DNA from: Nymphaea colorata
Taxonomy: Eukaryota; Streptophyta; Magnoliopsida; Nymphaeales; Nymphaeaceae
NCBI RefSeq assembly: GCF_008831285.2
Contig: NC_045140.1
Coordinates: forward strand, 27,918,131-27,982,130
Length of the DNA stretch: 64,000 nucleotides
Direction: 5' to 3'
This document shows positions 1 through 12,800 of this stretch, one piece after another (position 1 is the stretch's first letter; each line of letters opens with the position of its first letter). A program made the translations under genes and the position numbers. The notes beneath the pieces were generated by a model. It worked only from the letters and a program-made list of their open reading frames with translations, did not search any database and was not told where the DNA came from.

Positions 1-184
1 TGTAGATTGAAACTTAGAGAGTGTAAATGTTATGGGCGCCTTTAGCAATTGTTTCTCGCTGACCAAGTTCTGGGACCTTACTTAGCTTTATAGTCAAAAC
101 ACTTGTACTGGCCTTCATAATGGTTTTCCCTGTGATGTTGGTGTAGTTAAATTAGTCAACTAACATGGTGAGCTCGAAGTGCAG

Positions 185-1693
185 ATGTGCAAGTTCTTTC
201 TACAGAAGCGATGTCGATTTGGTAGTACATGCCGATCATCCCATGGTATGTTCTTTTGTTGTAAGCATCTCAATCTTGGGTTAGTCATTTCCTTAGGAAG
301 AGGAGAAGTGTGGCAATGCAGGTTCATTGTTTTAGCGTAAACTGAAACACAAGGCCATCGGTCTTATTCTCAGGATAGTATTTGCTGCTAGTCCATCATC
401 CTTGTAAAATGCTTTTATTCTTTCCATTTTTGACATGGCAATGTCCTTTTTTTTCTTATTCCAACTTGGAATTACGGTTCAGTATTCCACTCATGCATTG
501 GTCGGTGATTGCTCAACATGTGGTGGTTTCATATTCCAGTCCTGTGTTGGTCAGCGATTGTTTAACATGTGGTTGTATCTGTGGGTTCTATGCTCTATAT
601 ATATATATGTATAATATCATATAAGCTCCTCAAGTGCTTCCGTTTTGCTCGGTTATTGTGATGCAACGTTGAACAGCAATACTGGCTTCTGGCTTGTGCA
701 GGTATTGATGTTCCACTCTCATCATTGAAGCCACACGTGCCAACAATTTGGGGTAAATCATTTGTTGGTTTAGGTGTTTTTGCCCTTTCTGAAAGCAGTG
801 TTGGCATATGGAGGGAAGCTGAGCTTGAATCCTGGGATGATGAACTCAAAATGGGCAATGTTGTTTTTAGGGATGACGGAAGTCACGCTAGGCTGGGGTG
901 TGAAGCTCTTTCCTTGAGAGAGTATGCTGAAGATAGTGAAGAGACAAGTTCTGAAGACTCTGAGTCTGGTGAAAGTGATGATGATTCTGAACCAAATTCT
1001 CAGGGCATTGGCTTCTTGCAAGCAAGCACCGCACAGCAAGGTATACAAACAGAAACTGTCATGTTTGCTGACTGGGAGATTCACACTCGTGGTATAGCTT
1101 CAAAGATGATGGCTAACATGGGTTACCGCGAAGGGATGGGTTTAGGTGCATCAGGACAGGGAATTGTTAATCCAGTTAGTGTAAAAGTTCTTCCACCAAA
1201 GCAATCCCTTGATTTCATACGTGAATCTTTAGAGAATGGTGCAAATGAAAGCAGAAAGGCCAAAGGCCGAAGTAGAGGAGGTAAACGAAAACGTGAAAAG
1301 AAGTATGCAGAAGCTACACGAGCCCTAAAAGATGCAGAAGAGCGAGGTCCAGATGTCTTTGATTTCATTAACAACCAACTTGCGAATCAAAATGGAGTTC
1401 AAAGGGATTCAAGTAACCAAACAGGGAAAAGCAGCACACAAGTGAAACGGGAGAGGAAAGAAGACAGACAGTCACTGGTTGCATATGAAGAAGAAGTGAA
1501 GGACCTGCGCCTACGGATAGAGAAACTGGAAGAAATGGTGAACCGAAATCGGAAAGATAAGGCTGTCTGTGAAGCAGTTTCACGAAAGTTGGACGAGACT
1601 CGCAAGGCGTTAGCAGAGGCAGAGGCTATTCATGCATCTGCTTCTCATGCAGTGGTCAGCAAGGAAAAAGAAAAACGATGGTTGAAGTTCTGA
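185..1693 (+). CDS. CCCH zinc-finger and G-patch protein, 3' part (ZGPAT / AtC3H22-like)
   Basis: Two exons are visible: 185-245 and 702-1693 (TGA at 1691-1693). The intron 246-701 is GT-AG and splits a Gly codon. The first exon encodes a CCCH finger with C-x7-C-x5-C-x3-H spacing, starting [10 protein letters not shown]. The second holds an acidic Asp/Ser/Glu stretch (about 915-1000), a G-patch (about 1066-1180, with [19 protein letters not shown]), a basic Lys/Arg segment, and a charged coiled coil up to the end (KRWLKF). A CCCH finger followed by a G-patch is the arrangement of animal ZGPAT and plant C3H22-type proteins, which are nuclear nucleic-acid-binding proteins; a specific role here is inference. 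The N-terminal exon or exons lie before the window. Bases 1-184 look intronic and end in a good acceptor at 183-184. Confidence 0.88.
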
Positions 1694-2704
1694 TCAACGC
1701 TAGAAACGAATGAAACTTATTTTGAGGTCATGGTAGAATGGTGGCCCTCTTTTATCAGATAATTCGGCTCTTGGTCATGCCTGATAAAAGACGTCTTGGT
1801 GACAGCGTGCCAAAATCACCTAAGAATGCCATAAAAATTCGTGCGGGCGTCAAGGACTATGGTTTCATGTTTTAAGCAGCTGATACGGTAGGTTTTCTAC
1901 CTGAACTACACATTTTAATTTGGAAGAACTGCTTCTAGTTCGGAGACATCTGCCAGGTGCTGGAAGTTCTCACCCAATTTTCTCCATGGCGATGACTCAT
2001 AAACAGCATCATCTGCAAAGCAGATTTATTCGTGAAGTTGACCGTGTATATTAATATAATTTTTTGATAAAGCCCTACACTAGATCTCTGCAAGGTGTTA
2101 TAATATAGTTATATTGAGGTTTGATGTAAAAGAAAATCGGTTGCATCTTCAAGGTCTCTCTCTTCGGTTATCGAACAAAGAATTTGAGAACCTTGCAGAC
2201 ATCTGAAGATTGACCAGAACCTTGAAGGCCTCTGGAGATTGTCCTTGATGGCACCTATCGCATATTGGCGAAATCTGGTAGTGATATAATAGTTGGTGCA
2301 ACTTCATGTTACTGTTATTATTATTGGCTTTGCTGGAGGTAGGCCAATCCTTGCCAGATTATGCCAATAGAATGTACTGTCAATTCTTACCCTTCAACTG
2401 AAGGTCTTAAATGCAACCCGTTAGCCAGGTGAATCTCCACAACTAGCGATGGCCAACAATAATGAGGGTGATAAATTAGCCACTATTTTGATCCACGTAA
2501 GGAAAAAGTGCCAGCGAAATTCGCAGTGCATAATCGGTAGTATTTTTATCAAGAAACCATACAAAAATACAAAAAACAGTCCAATAGTATCCTCTATGAC
2601 ATATGAATAGACTAACCAATGGGATTTACAAACTGTAATATTTCAATGTCTAAAAAATGTGCCTTTATTGGCCTTGACACTTGACAAGAGAAAAGCGTCT
2701 GTCT
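1694..2704. other. 3' UTRs and spacer between convergent genes
   Basis: This is AT-rich non-coding sequence between two genes that face each other. It should contain the 3' UTR of the CCCH/G-patch gene on the left and that of the small membrane-protein gene on the right. I saw no supported ORF or repeat. Confidence 0.6.
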
Positions 2705-3013
2705 TCAAATGAGCCTCAGTTTGCCTTTTCTAATAGAAGATTTCGCATGTGCCAAATGACAGGATGCCCTCTCAACACCATTCATGCCGGAACAAGTTTC
2801 TGAGCCCCCTAAAGTTACTGCAAAGTAAAGATAGATGGTGCACAAAAAGGCCAGAAGCACAAGCATTGTCAAAAGAAACCGATGTCGACGAAGCAGAGTT
2901 GTGCAACCCTCAAAATCACCACGAGACTGGGTCTGCTTTTTTAATGCGTTGGAAAAAACAGACACTGGATTCTGAGATCTCCTGTGTGGTGACAGCAATG
3001 CATCCATACCCAT
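2705..3013 (-). CDS. Small single-pass membrane protein, function unknown
   Basis: The ORF encodes 102 residues from the ATG at 3013 to the stop at 2705-2707. A hydrophobic segment (around residues 45-65, with LLTMLVLLAFLCTIYLYF) follows a basic N-terminal half (SPHRRSQ, LLRRHR). The tail carries two cysteines (SETCSG, RASCHL) and ends basic. This suggests a type II or tail-proximal membrane protein. The start was chosen because a polypyrimidine-AG acceptor (exon border at 3047) lies 34 bases upstream, so the longer upstream reading frame would be intron. I do not recognise the family. The exonic leader and promoter listed at 4971-5239 fit this gene. Coding status is supported by the splice context and TATA box more than by homology. 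Confidence 0.6.
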   Translation of the reverse strand: MGMDALLSPHRRSQNPVSVFSNALKKQTQSRGDFEGCTTLLRRHRFLLTMLVLLAFLCTIYLYFAVTLGGSETCSGMNGVERASCHLAHAKSSIRKGKLRLI

Positions 3014-3047
3014 TGTTAAACTGGTCTTAAGTTCGTACCCAATGATC

Positions 3048-4970
3048 CTGTTTAACAAGTATGAAAAAAAATTAAATCTCAAATGGAAGCGAAGGGAAGG
3101 CATACATGCTTATCCAGTGAATTGTTACATTTCATGCTGATGCTGCCAATTGAGCTTATTAGTGAAGCGAAGAAACGGGTGAAATTTGGTTTTACAGGAT
3201 AATTTCAGTACAGCAAGAAAATTCATGCTTCAAAGTCATGAGGTACAGCTGCCTAATGAGGCTGCTAAACCTTAAAACTAGCAACAGCTTTTCATACAAC
3301 AAGAAGCAGGTAATTTCTTAGTAACACAATACAACCAATGTCCAGGAGTTTCACTTGCCGGAGAACATGGTAAATACAACAATAACATCTTTCATCGGAT
3401 ATACAGCAATAAAATCTAATAACAGGAAAAGGGGACCAGGTGACCTAAAGAAGGCATGATGTAAGGAAGCTTCCAAGGGCTCTGTATGCCTTGCTAGGTG
3501 GGTTGCCTTGATGCTTCTAAGTTTAGAGGACTACAGTTCCATATTAGGAGTCTGCCTTTCACATCCTTTTCCATAACACCAAGAGAGACTTGCCCAGTGG
3601 GCAATGAAAGGGCACTGGAGGTTCTGCTGGAGCACAACCATGGTAGACATGCATCTCTTGGAACAGCAGGTCCAAACACGTCCAAAAAATTCAGTAGTTT
3701 TGCTCGTAATCAAATGCTCTACAGAGACAACCATCAGAAGATATTTGAACGAAATACAGACAAAGCTAAACACTGCATCCAAGTAGGTAGTCGGTGCAGA
3801 ATCCGTTTCAATTCATGATGATAACATTTTAGCCAAACAAATGGCTCAGAAGAAATTGTCCCTTCCTTCGTAGAAAAATATTTTCCCTAAACTGTTGCAA
3901 GGTAGTTCTATTTCGAAGCCATATTTATGGTGAAATAACTTCCAAGCACGAAGAAATAGCTAATATAATTATAAAAAAAACGTTTCACAAGGTTTGAGAA
4001 AGGTTGATTGCTACAACTTGGACAACCTAACATAGTAATACGTGAACAGAGGGCATAAAATATGGACTACTAACTAAGCCAGTTCACGGGGCACCCTCAT
4101 CTAAACCAGATGCCTCTTAGGCACTTATCAGCTTATGACATCGCTGGGTCGGATGTTGGTGAGCTAATAGCACTTGCTAGTGACTTGGTTTCTAGTATCT
4201 TCCCTTTTTCCTTGTGACCTTCAAGCTGGATCATATCCATGAAGTTGGAAAAACACAAAAAAATGATTGACAAATTGGTCAATTTATGAAGATCGGAGAC
4301 CACTGGTTCCATTTTCTTTCTATCTGAGAAGCCTTCTAGTCTCAAATTTGAAAAGTTGGCGAATGAATGCACTGTTGGACCATCTTGAATAGTTCAAGCC
4401 ACATATAGGAAACCCAGAGTATGGTTCAAGAGGATGCAAAAGAGCAGATGATGGTCTAGAATATCATGTAACAGATTCACAAACATGGTTGCTATTTTCC
4501 AAACACCATGACAAGAAAACAATATTCTTAACCACGACAAAATTCTCAGTGGAACAAGATTAATCTTAATCTCTCAGGAGCTTATATCTATGAAGATGGT
4601 ATGATAGTAATACCCATATTATCAGCAATATATGAAGCGGAAAGATCAAAGAAACTCAAATTCGATTCAATCTTTTCCTAGATAATCCACATCTTCAAAA
4701 ACCCTTCAAGCATAAAAGAGCCAGCATAGAAAAACTCAAAAAGTACGACGTCTAAGATTTTGGGCATCCTATGTATTCGATTGCAGTAGCTGCTAAATAG
4801 CAATAAGACACCTACTCCACAGATTCAGTTTCATGACAAAGACGCAACCTGTAGAGGTGGATCGTCGTCATTCCCGTGGATCGGCAACAGCCAAAATACA
4901 ATCCCCAACACCATCAAGAAGATTCCGAGAAACAAATAATGAACACTGGGAGTAATTCCGCCATACGTAC
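3048..4970 (-). other. Probable 5'-leader intron of the membrane-protein gene
   Basis: On the minus strand a GTACGT donor ends the leader exon at 4971. The acceptor, in TTGTTAAACAG, starts the coding exon at 3047. The 1.9 kb between them is AT-rich with no supported coding exon; short ORFs on both strands have no recognisable domain. Confidence 0.5.
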
Positions 4971-5205
4971 CTCGGTTACGGGATCTTGAACGGACGATAA
5001 GAATCTCAGATCAGAACAAAAGCCCCATAAAGAACAGGCAGAGAAAAAAATATCAGCTCTCCTTCATCGTCACGACGAACACCTCATAAGAGTCCTGAGA
5101 CCTCCTGATCTTGATAGGGAGAGGAAAGGCGAGCAAATAAGGAAAGAGAAATAGAGCCACCTCTCGCCCCTCCCCTCTCACGCGTTTTCAGCCTTTCACT
5201 GTTCC
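4971..5205 (-). other. Probable 5' UTR exon of the membrane-protein gene
   Basis: This GC- and pyrimidine-rich stretch lies just downstream of a TATA-like box on the minus strand and ends in a strong GTACGT donor at 4970-4965. Such CT-rich leaders are typical of plant 5' UTRs. The upper limit is estimated from the TATA position. Confidence 0.45.
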
Positions 5206-5230
5206 CGCTTCTGCCCCCGCCCTCCCCCCT

Positions 5231-5239
5231 AAATATATG
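5231..5239 (-). promoter_or_regulatory. TATA-like box for the membrane-protein gene
   Basis: The minus strand reads CATATATTTAGGGGG. It sits about 30 bases upstream of the inferred leader exon and is flanked by C-rich sequence. Confidence 0.4.
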
Positions 5240-7386
5240 GAGTCCAGTAGATTCCCATTGGCTGACCGCACTCCAAAGCCAGCCAGCCCTCATTTTCTTG
5301 TGAATCGCTTTTCGGGTCGGTTTTTAAAAAAGGAAAAAGTTTTTTAGTTTTCTTTTAAGTTATGACAGACCATAATTAAAAAAAAAAGTTTTCTTCGGAA
5401 TTTTTTAATAAGAAAACTATGGTCTTCATAAAAACTGTGAACTTTCCGTCTTGTAAAGCAAAACAAAAAATAGTATCTAAAAAATATTGACAGAAACATT
5501 ATCTAAAAGCGTAACAATCGAAAGTAATATTCACAAAAATATTGTGGCCAGATTTTGCGGTTTTTCAGGTTAACAGAAAATCCTTTTCAGTCTTTTATTT
5601 GATAAATTTGAGTAGAAATATCAAATATAGCTCTTATTAACAAAATCTTGAAAGCTTTTTTTTTTTTTTTATACATTAGAAACGAAACCTGAGGCGGAAA
5701 AGAAAAATAATAAAAGCACTTTTACACATAATCTCTGATAAAGATATGCTTTTTTTTATTTTATTCTTATTTGGGTGTCAGTTTTGCACGTAGTTAGCCA
5801 TGGATTGACTCGTTCGATGTAGAAGTTGAGCCGAGCCCAATCGAGTCGAACTTAAACGAGTCAAGACCGAGCCAAGTTCAAGTAAGCTTGGCTCTTTCTT
5901 CATCCGGCCAACCAATGTTTATTTGGATTGAGCGATACCGTCAAGAAATTTAGGCAGGATTTTGGACTTAGTAACTCGGATTGACTTTGACTTGACTTGG
6001 TTATAGCATTAGTCAAATCTTATGAACTCGCCCACATGACTTTTTTAATACAACGGGATGAGTAGAAAAAAAAAAAAAAACAGGGAAGATATCTTCTTCG
6101 AAGGAAACATCAACTTGTGAACGAGGCCAAAAAACCAAACTAAATGTATCAAGTAGAACCGTAGAAGGTGAAATGAAGCTTCCAATATTTATGATATAGA
6201 CTTGGGATGCAAATGGATTCATTAGATCTTAGACATTTGAAAATTTAATCCGGTGGAACTTGGTAAGGTAAAAATCCAAATTCTCCATCCTATATTATTC
6301 TCTCCCATATTATTCTCACTGTTCACCAATTATAGGGATGGATACTTACATTATCAAACAAGGTGTCCTATAGCGCGACCTGTTTGTGTCTAGTAGGTGG
6401 TTAGTTTCTGGTTCAAATGATATGTGTGCTCTCCTATCGTAGGCAGAAGAAAACAATGCATGAATTAAAATACAGTGCGGCCTTTTAACACCTGACACCC
6501 ACGCAACTTTAGACTTGGGTGGGGGACAGAAGAGGACCTTATAGCCACTTGTTTTGAGTGAGATTCAACGTTCAAAAAAGTATTGGAGATGCACCAATCG
6601 CATTAAATGTTTTTGGTGCTTTTTAATTTTTCTATTCCCTTAGTTGGTTACCTCACAGTTGCTTAACCACAGGTTGAAGGGTGACCACAGGTTGAAGGGT
6701 GCATGCACGCACACACATACAGACGTTGGTATTAGATGTCAAATCGATAGTTGAAAACCAAGAAGGAAAAAGTATGAATTAATACTAGATAATGGAATGC
6801 CATCACTTTTTTCTTCTTGTTTTTGCTCATAACTCTCTATTTAAAAAAGATCAAGAGGTGAGATTTTTTTTTTTTATCTATGCAGCATCTAAGTATTTTC
6901 AATAAGAGATTACTTGGAGGTAGGGTTGCCACCTTTATTGCCAAGAAATGATATGTACAGAAGCAAGAAATCAAAAAATAAAGGGGGATGATAAGCATTG
7001 ACCACTAGGGAAGACCATCGACAAAACTATTCATTGACATTGGCGAAAAGAGACAAACCAAGGACCCAATTCCTTGAAGGAGCACTAAGAACATACTACA
7101 ATAACGCCAAAGCCAAAAACTGAATGCTTGGAAGTGACAGCACCTTCAGCCTCCCTTCATCATCCCTTCTATCACTTTGTCCATATATTTTGAGGGTCTT
7201 TCATAGGGGCGCAGAGACCAAATTATAGTTTCAAAATTTTAATAAGGGCCAAAATAGTAATTTTTAAAATTTATATATATATTAAACTAAAATTTTTTAG
7301 ATTTACATATAATTTTTTGAAGTTTTTAAAATATGAGGAGGAGAGGGAGCCAAAGGCCCCTACAGGCCACCTTTCCAGCTTCAATG

Positions 7387-7571
7387 CAGGGGCGGAGCTA
7401 GGATTTTTTTCTAAGGTCGGGCCAAGACGAGCCAAGGTCAGGCCAAGAAGAGTGATGAGGAGCGATCGGTTAGGGCAAACTAAAAAAAATTGATTTTTTC
7501 AATGTAAAAAAAAAAAAATTCCTGGGCTCACCCGAGCCATGGCCCTGGCGGCCCCCCTCCCTCCACCCCTG
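7387..7571. mobile_element. hAT-type miniature element (MITE), 185 bp
   Basis: The element begins CAGGGGCGGAGC and ends CTCCACCCCTG, imperfect terminal inverted repeats of hAT type. It is flanked by 8-bp copies CTTCAATG (7379-7386) and CTTCAATC (7572-7579) that differ at one base. There is no coding capacity. Size, termini and 8-bp duplication fit a non-autonomous hAT element. Confidence 0.75.
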
Positions 7572-8780
7572 CTTCAATCGACAGATGATCAGCCACCAAA
7601 ATCTTGTGATGGGATAGTTTGTGAGCAGTTCATGGAAGAGGAATCAGTTTGAGACCATCCAAAAAACCTTGCAGTCTTCTCTTCCATTTATAGTTTGAAG
7701 TCATTACATGTATTGGCTCATTATGCACCCCCCATATTTTAATACAAGGTATCATTTAATAGCTGCAGCTCAACTGCGAACCTCGTTATATGTGTTATAC
7801 GGGTGCACAAATTTATTGTTAATGAGTAAAATATTTTAGTTTACACAGATTTTTTTAAAAAAACAAAATAAAAATAAAAAAAATTATAAAAAACCTTTTT
7901 TAACAAATTACCAAAATGTTCTTCCCTACTTTAGGCCTCTTTAGCTTCTGAACGGAAGATCTTCTTGTCCTCACAGCACCAAGTTGTAGCCACCATGGAT
8001 TTATTGTGGGTTAGTTGCAGCATGTTCTTGTTCTTATGACCACTAAGAGTGCAAGAAACCCGTTGCCCACCATACTTCAATCGACTTTCACTCCTTCCTC
8101 TTCCATGCAATTGATTCAACCACCATCTGGCTTATTTTTCATATGCGTTTGGCAATATCTTTCATATATCATCTAAGTATTTATATATAACTTACCACAC
8201 ACACACATATATATATTACAAAAAGTCTTTGCTCATGCAAATGGTAAGCTGATATGATATACCAGCGCATCTCAGCCCTTCGATTGGTGGTCTTTTTAAG
8301 TTATATGAGGCAGCTTCATAAAACCCTGGTCGCAGGTTTAATGTTAACTGAAAATTTGTTAATTATATATTTAGTGTTCCATAGAAAATTTCACATTGCC
8401 TTACCTTAGACAAGGAAAAGAAAAAAAATTAGGATTGACCTGACTGTGAGGACTCACAACATTTTACTAAAGTTGCACAAAGGATCAAATCAAAATTGTG
8501 AAAGGAACGAAGAGATGAACTTCAATAGCCATTAAATTAAAAGAGAATAGATCTAAATGGCGTCTCATTCTCTCCCAGTCTCTTTAGGAGTAAAGTGCGT
8601 TTCTTAGAGCGCAACCGAAGGGCAGTGGCCCAAACCAGTGGAGATGGGGTTGGTTTCTTGCCTATGCAGCTGTTCAGCGGGACAGCAGAGTGAAAAAGGG
8701 GCTGCGCTATAATTTTGGAAAAATGGCGGCAGATGACCAACGACCTCTGCCAGCCAGATGGTGGGATTTCCTATCTCTTC

Positions 8781-8784
<4 letters not shown>

Positions 8785-8869
<85 letters not shown>
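8785..8869. repeat. (TA)n microsatellite
   Basis: About 85 bp of uninterrupted TA dinucleotides lie in intergenic DNA. A short second TA tract is at about 9022-9038. Confidence 0.97.
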
Positions 8870-8871
<2 letters not shown>

Positions 8872-9780
8872 TAAACTTACTTCTCAACTACTTTTTCTTT
8901 TCACAATCATTCTATCTATGTCACCAAGGTACGGGGTGATGGTGCTGGTGTTGGCACATCTCAAAAAATTTAGGTGCAACAATGCGGTGAGTGTATTTAT
9001 TATTGTTATTATTATTTTATAATATATATATATATATAATATGACAAAAAGTTGTCTATAAATCACAAAATTATTAAATAACAAAATCAAAATTACAATT
9101 TGCTAACGATGGGTTAATTTTGGTTTTGGGTAGGTCGAATGGATTGAGGTCCAGACCTAGACCTGAACTCCATCACTCGAAAAGAAAGCCCGATGCAGGT
9201 TCCCCTTCTCCTCCTCATCTTCCTCTCTGTCTCTCTCTTTGTTGCCCTCTCATTTATAAGGTGAACAAAGGACGCAGAGAAGAAGAAGGTGGAGGAAGGA
9301 GCAGCAGTGGCGATGGCGGTGCAGTGCAGCGGTGATTAGGGTAACTAGGTTTATTCCCCTTCCTTCTCACCCTATCTCGCTCTAACCCTTTTTGTCTGCA
9401 CTCTCTTCCTCCCGCCCTCTCTCTTTACCTTGGTGCGGTTTGAGTGCGAATATGAGTCGCACCCGCACTCACTTCGCATCGACGTGACTGCGGGTCCAAA
9501 ATAGGCGCCCTTTGGTTACATAGCATTCTGTCCACGTTATAGAGAAGAAACTGACTTGAAATTTCAATTTTAGACTATACGTACAAATATATAACATTGA
9601 GCTAAGTGAACACTAGTTATGGCAAAAGACAAGTATGATGGTTTGAGCTTTTGGTTTTGTTATGCGGCGATTTGTAATTTTTTTGCAAAATTTATCAATG
9701 GATTTATGGGCTTGGTTCTTAGTATCTACAAGAGAGGATCCAACCCGTTCTATATTCCTTTCCCGCGCCCGCCACCATGC

Positions 9781-9788
9781 TATAAATA
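9781..9788 (+). promoter_or_regulatory. TATA box of the FAD oxidoreductase gene
   Basis: TATAAATA lies 36 bases before the chosen ATG at 9824. This implies a very short 5' UTR of about 10-15 bases if transcription starts about 30 bases downstream. Confidence 0.65.
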
Positions 9789-9823
9789 CCGACAAGCTCC
9801 ATACCTGCCTTAAAACCTTATCC

Positions 9824-12800
9824 ATGGCGATGAAATCTTCATTCCTCCATCTTCCAGTCCCAAATTTCAAGGGCTTTTCAACGATTTCCGAATCCAAGAA
9901 CCTGTCTTTTCCGTCGTCGACATCACTATCTCAGCGGCCACCACCGCCATCACCGTCGTTACCGTCTTCTGAGACAATTTTCTGCGGCAAGCAATCTGTA
10001 AGAAGAGGGAAGCAGAGGTACCCGTCGGAGAAGAAGAAGCTAGAGAGGCAATTCAAAGACCTAAACAATGTGGAGAACAAAGAGGAGGGTTACTGGAGAT
10101 TCTACAAATTGGCGGTTCCGGTGCAGAAGGATCCGGGCAAAGACCATATCGGCATTTCAGATGGCCTCCTCGAGGCCGTTGCGAAGGCTCTCAAATTCCC
10201 GGTAACTGAATCAGATTTTCCATATTTTATCTTTTTCCCGTAATTTTCCTTCTGTTATTCTTGATTGATACGTGCGCTATTTCCATGTTCCGTGTATATG
10301 CCCTTTGATGTAGGTTGCCTCATTGTTGCCTCACGAGGCGTTTTCTGTCGTCAGAAAATCGTTCGATGCCAGAAAGGTTCGTCGACCCATCACCTTCCTT
10401 TCATTTTGTTATTTTGCTTATTATCCTCTGTTTGGTGCCTATGTTCTTACTCTATTCGACTTGTCCTTTTCATTTTCTGTTATCGGGTAGTTCATCTGGT
10501 GTTGTGATTTACTACTTACTTTTCTATTACTCTATTGACTTGTCCTTTCAATTTCCGTTGGAGGACATACTCTTTGGCAGGTGTGAGCATTCCACTGACT
10601 ATTCAATGCAACTTATGGTGCAGGTGCTGAAGGAACCGAAGTTTGTATACACTGTTGACATGGACACGCAAAAGCTACTGAGTTTGCAGCCTCGTGCCCA
10701 GGACTTTGTTTCTCGGTTGGAGCCTAAAGCAGGGGTTGTGGAGCATTTTTCCACTGAAAAGGATTCTGGTGACTTGATAAGCATCTTAAATGGCTATACA
10801 GCGACCAATGTTAGCGGTGTACCCGCAAATGGAACTCGTGCTGTTTCTTCAAATAGTCTCCACAAGTTTCAGGGTGGAAAAAAGCCCAAAATTGCCGTTG
10901 TGGGTAGCGGACCATCTGGGTTGTTTGCTTCTCTTGTTCTTGCAGAACTTGGAGCTGATGTTACTTTAATAGAGAGAGGACAAGCGGTCGAGCAAAGAGG
11001 GCGTGATATTGGTGCACTAGTTGTGCGACGAATTTTACAACCTGAAAGCAACATTTGCTTTGGAGAGGTGCATGTCTTCGACTCTTCTGTCACCTTGTTT
11101 CTGCTTAACACTGTTCGGTTTTGATATGGGTTCTTGGCACATGGTATTTGCATGTGGTAAGGAGAGCACAATTATGTGCAGCATCAAAATGGTGCACCAT
11201 AAACTACATCTGTATTTACATTTAGAACTTGGAGTTTCCAAATTTGGATCGAGGCAGTGAGAAGCCTTCAAGAACTCAATTTTTATCAAGAAGCTGCTGT
11301 GATTCTTTAATGACAAATTTACCTTTTTCGGTGCTCTATGCCTTTGTTTTCATGTGCTTTTGCAGCAGAACCTGTTCCTGCTACATGCTTTGGTGGTGCA
11401 TCTAGTAAACGGTCTTCTGATTTTCCTTATTTGTCTTAAACTATGTAGCATCATTAACTTATGCCATTTTTACTGTCACTTAAGCCGTACAAATGCATTA
11501 TTTTTTCAAGCCAGTATGTTTTAAGTGACAGTAAAATGGTATAAGTGACAAAAAAATGGTATAAGATAATGATGCTACACAGTTTAAGACAAATAAGGAA
11601 AATCAGAAGACCGTTTACTAGATGCACCACCAAAGCATGTAGCAGGAACAGGTTCTGCTGCAAAAGCACATGAAAACAAAGGCATAGAGCACTGAAAAAG
11701 GTAAATTTGTCATTAAAGAATCACAGCAGCTTCTTGATAAAAATTGAGTTCTTGAAGGCTTCTCACTGTCTCGATCCAAATTTGAAAACTCCAAGTTCTA
11801 AATGTAAATACAGATGTAGTTTATGGTGCACCATTTTGATGCTGCACATAATTGTGCTCTCCTTACAACATGCAAATACCATTGTGCTCTCCTTAAGACA
11901 AATAATGGCTACTGGGAAATGCACTTATCTTGCAAACAGGGAAAATAATGGCTACTAGGCATGCACTTATCTTCTAATTTTCCTTATTGGTCTACTAGGC
12001 ATGCACTTATCTTATGAAAGTAGCCCCTGTTCGGATTTTGGGAATTCATGATACTAATAAATTGTGTAAATATTTTGTCCTACCGGGACAAGTTACTATC
12101 TTTGTTGTTCCTTCTCCCAACTATAACAATATAACTTGTTTTCTTATAATTTTGCATATATCATCAAGAATTTGCTATGGACTTAATGCACATCAGGGTG
12201 GTGCAGGTACTTGGAGTGATGGGAAGTTGGTGACTAGGATTGGGAGGAACAGTGACAGCGTGCAGGCAGTATGATTCTCCTGAATTTCTTGATTGCTTTC
12301 TTTTGGGTAACATTATGAATAGACAAATATGATTCCAACCTTATATCATACTTTGACATTTTTTTTTGCTTTACTACTGGATTTGGATTTTGGAGTAATA
12401 AACCCTTTATAGGAACATGCTTTCAGATTTTTCTTAGCCTTACAGTGGCATTTCTAATAAGGTTGATCCTTGTCCTCATTTTTGTAGTGATTTTGCATCT
12501 TCTCTCAGTAAGGTATTATTTTCTTTAGTTATATCTGCTAGTTTGGTGAATTTTTCTGTCTGCAGGTAATGAAAACTTTGGTTCAGTTTGGTGCTCCTCC
12601 AAATATCTTAGTTGATGGTAAACCTCATCTAGGAACTGATCGGTTGATCCCCTTGCTGCGGAACTTTCGGCAGCATCTGCAAAACCTGGGGGTACATTAA
12701 ATTTTACCAACTCACGGTGATGCCTCTTTTTCATTGGTTATTTCTACCCATTGCTGCTGCAATGATTTCATATATGCAGGTTGATATCATGTTTGGCACC

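Larger units (their letters stand above)
5300..9780. other. Intergenic region with degenerate repeats
   Basis: This is AT-rich spacer with poly-A/T runs and no ORF I can support. Around 5800-5900 there is a decayed repeat with alternating GAGCC/GAGTC words, resembling the ends of the hAT element at 45358-46715. At 7209-7370 there is a stretch starting AGGGGCGCAGAG and ending GGCCCCTAC, possibly a relic of the same class as the element at 7387. The 9120-9510 stretch is CT-rich and looks like transposon-derived promoter-flank sequence. Confidence 0.5.

Noticed and set aside
4133-4372. 79-codon minus-strand ORF in the leader intron of the membrane-protein gene
   Set aside because: No splice sites link it to the gene, and no domain is recognisable.
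11035-11958. Similar ORFs (start SLKNHSSFLIKIEF) on both strands in intron 3 of the oxidoreductase gene
   Set aside because: They are the same sequence read from the two arms of the inverted repeat, not separate genes.
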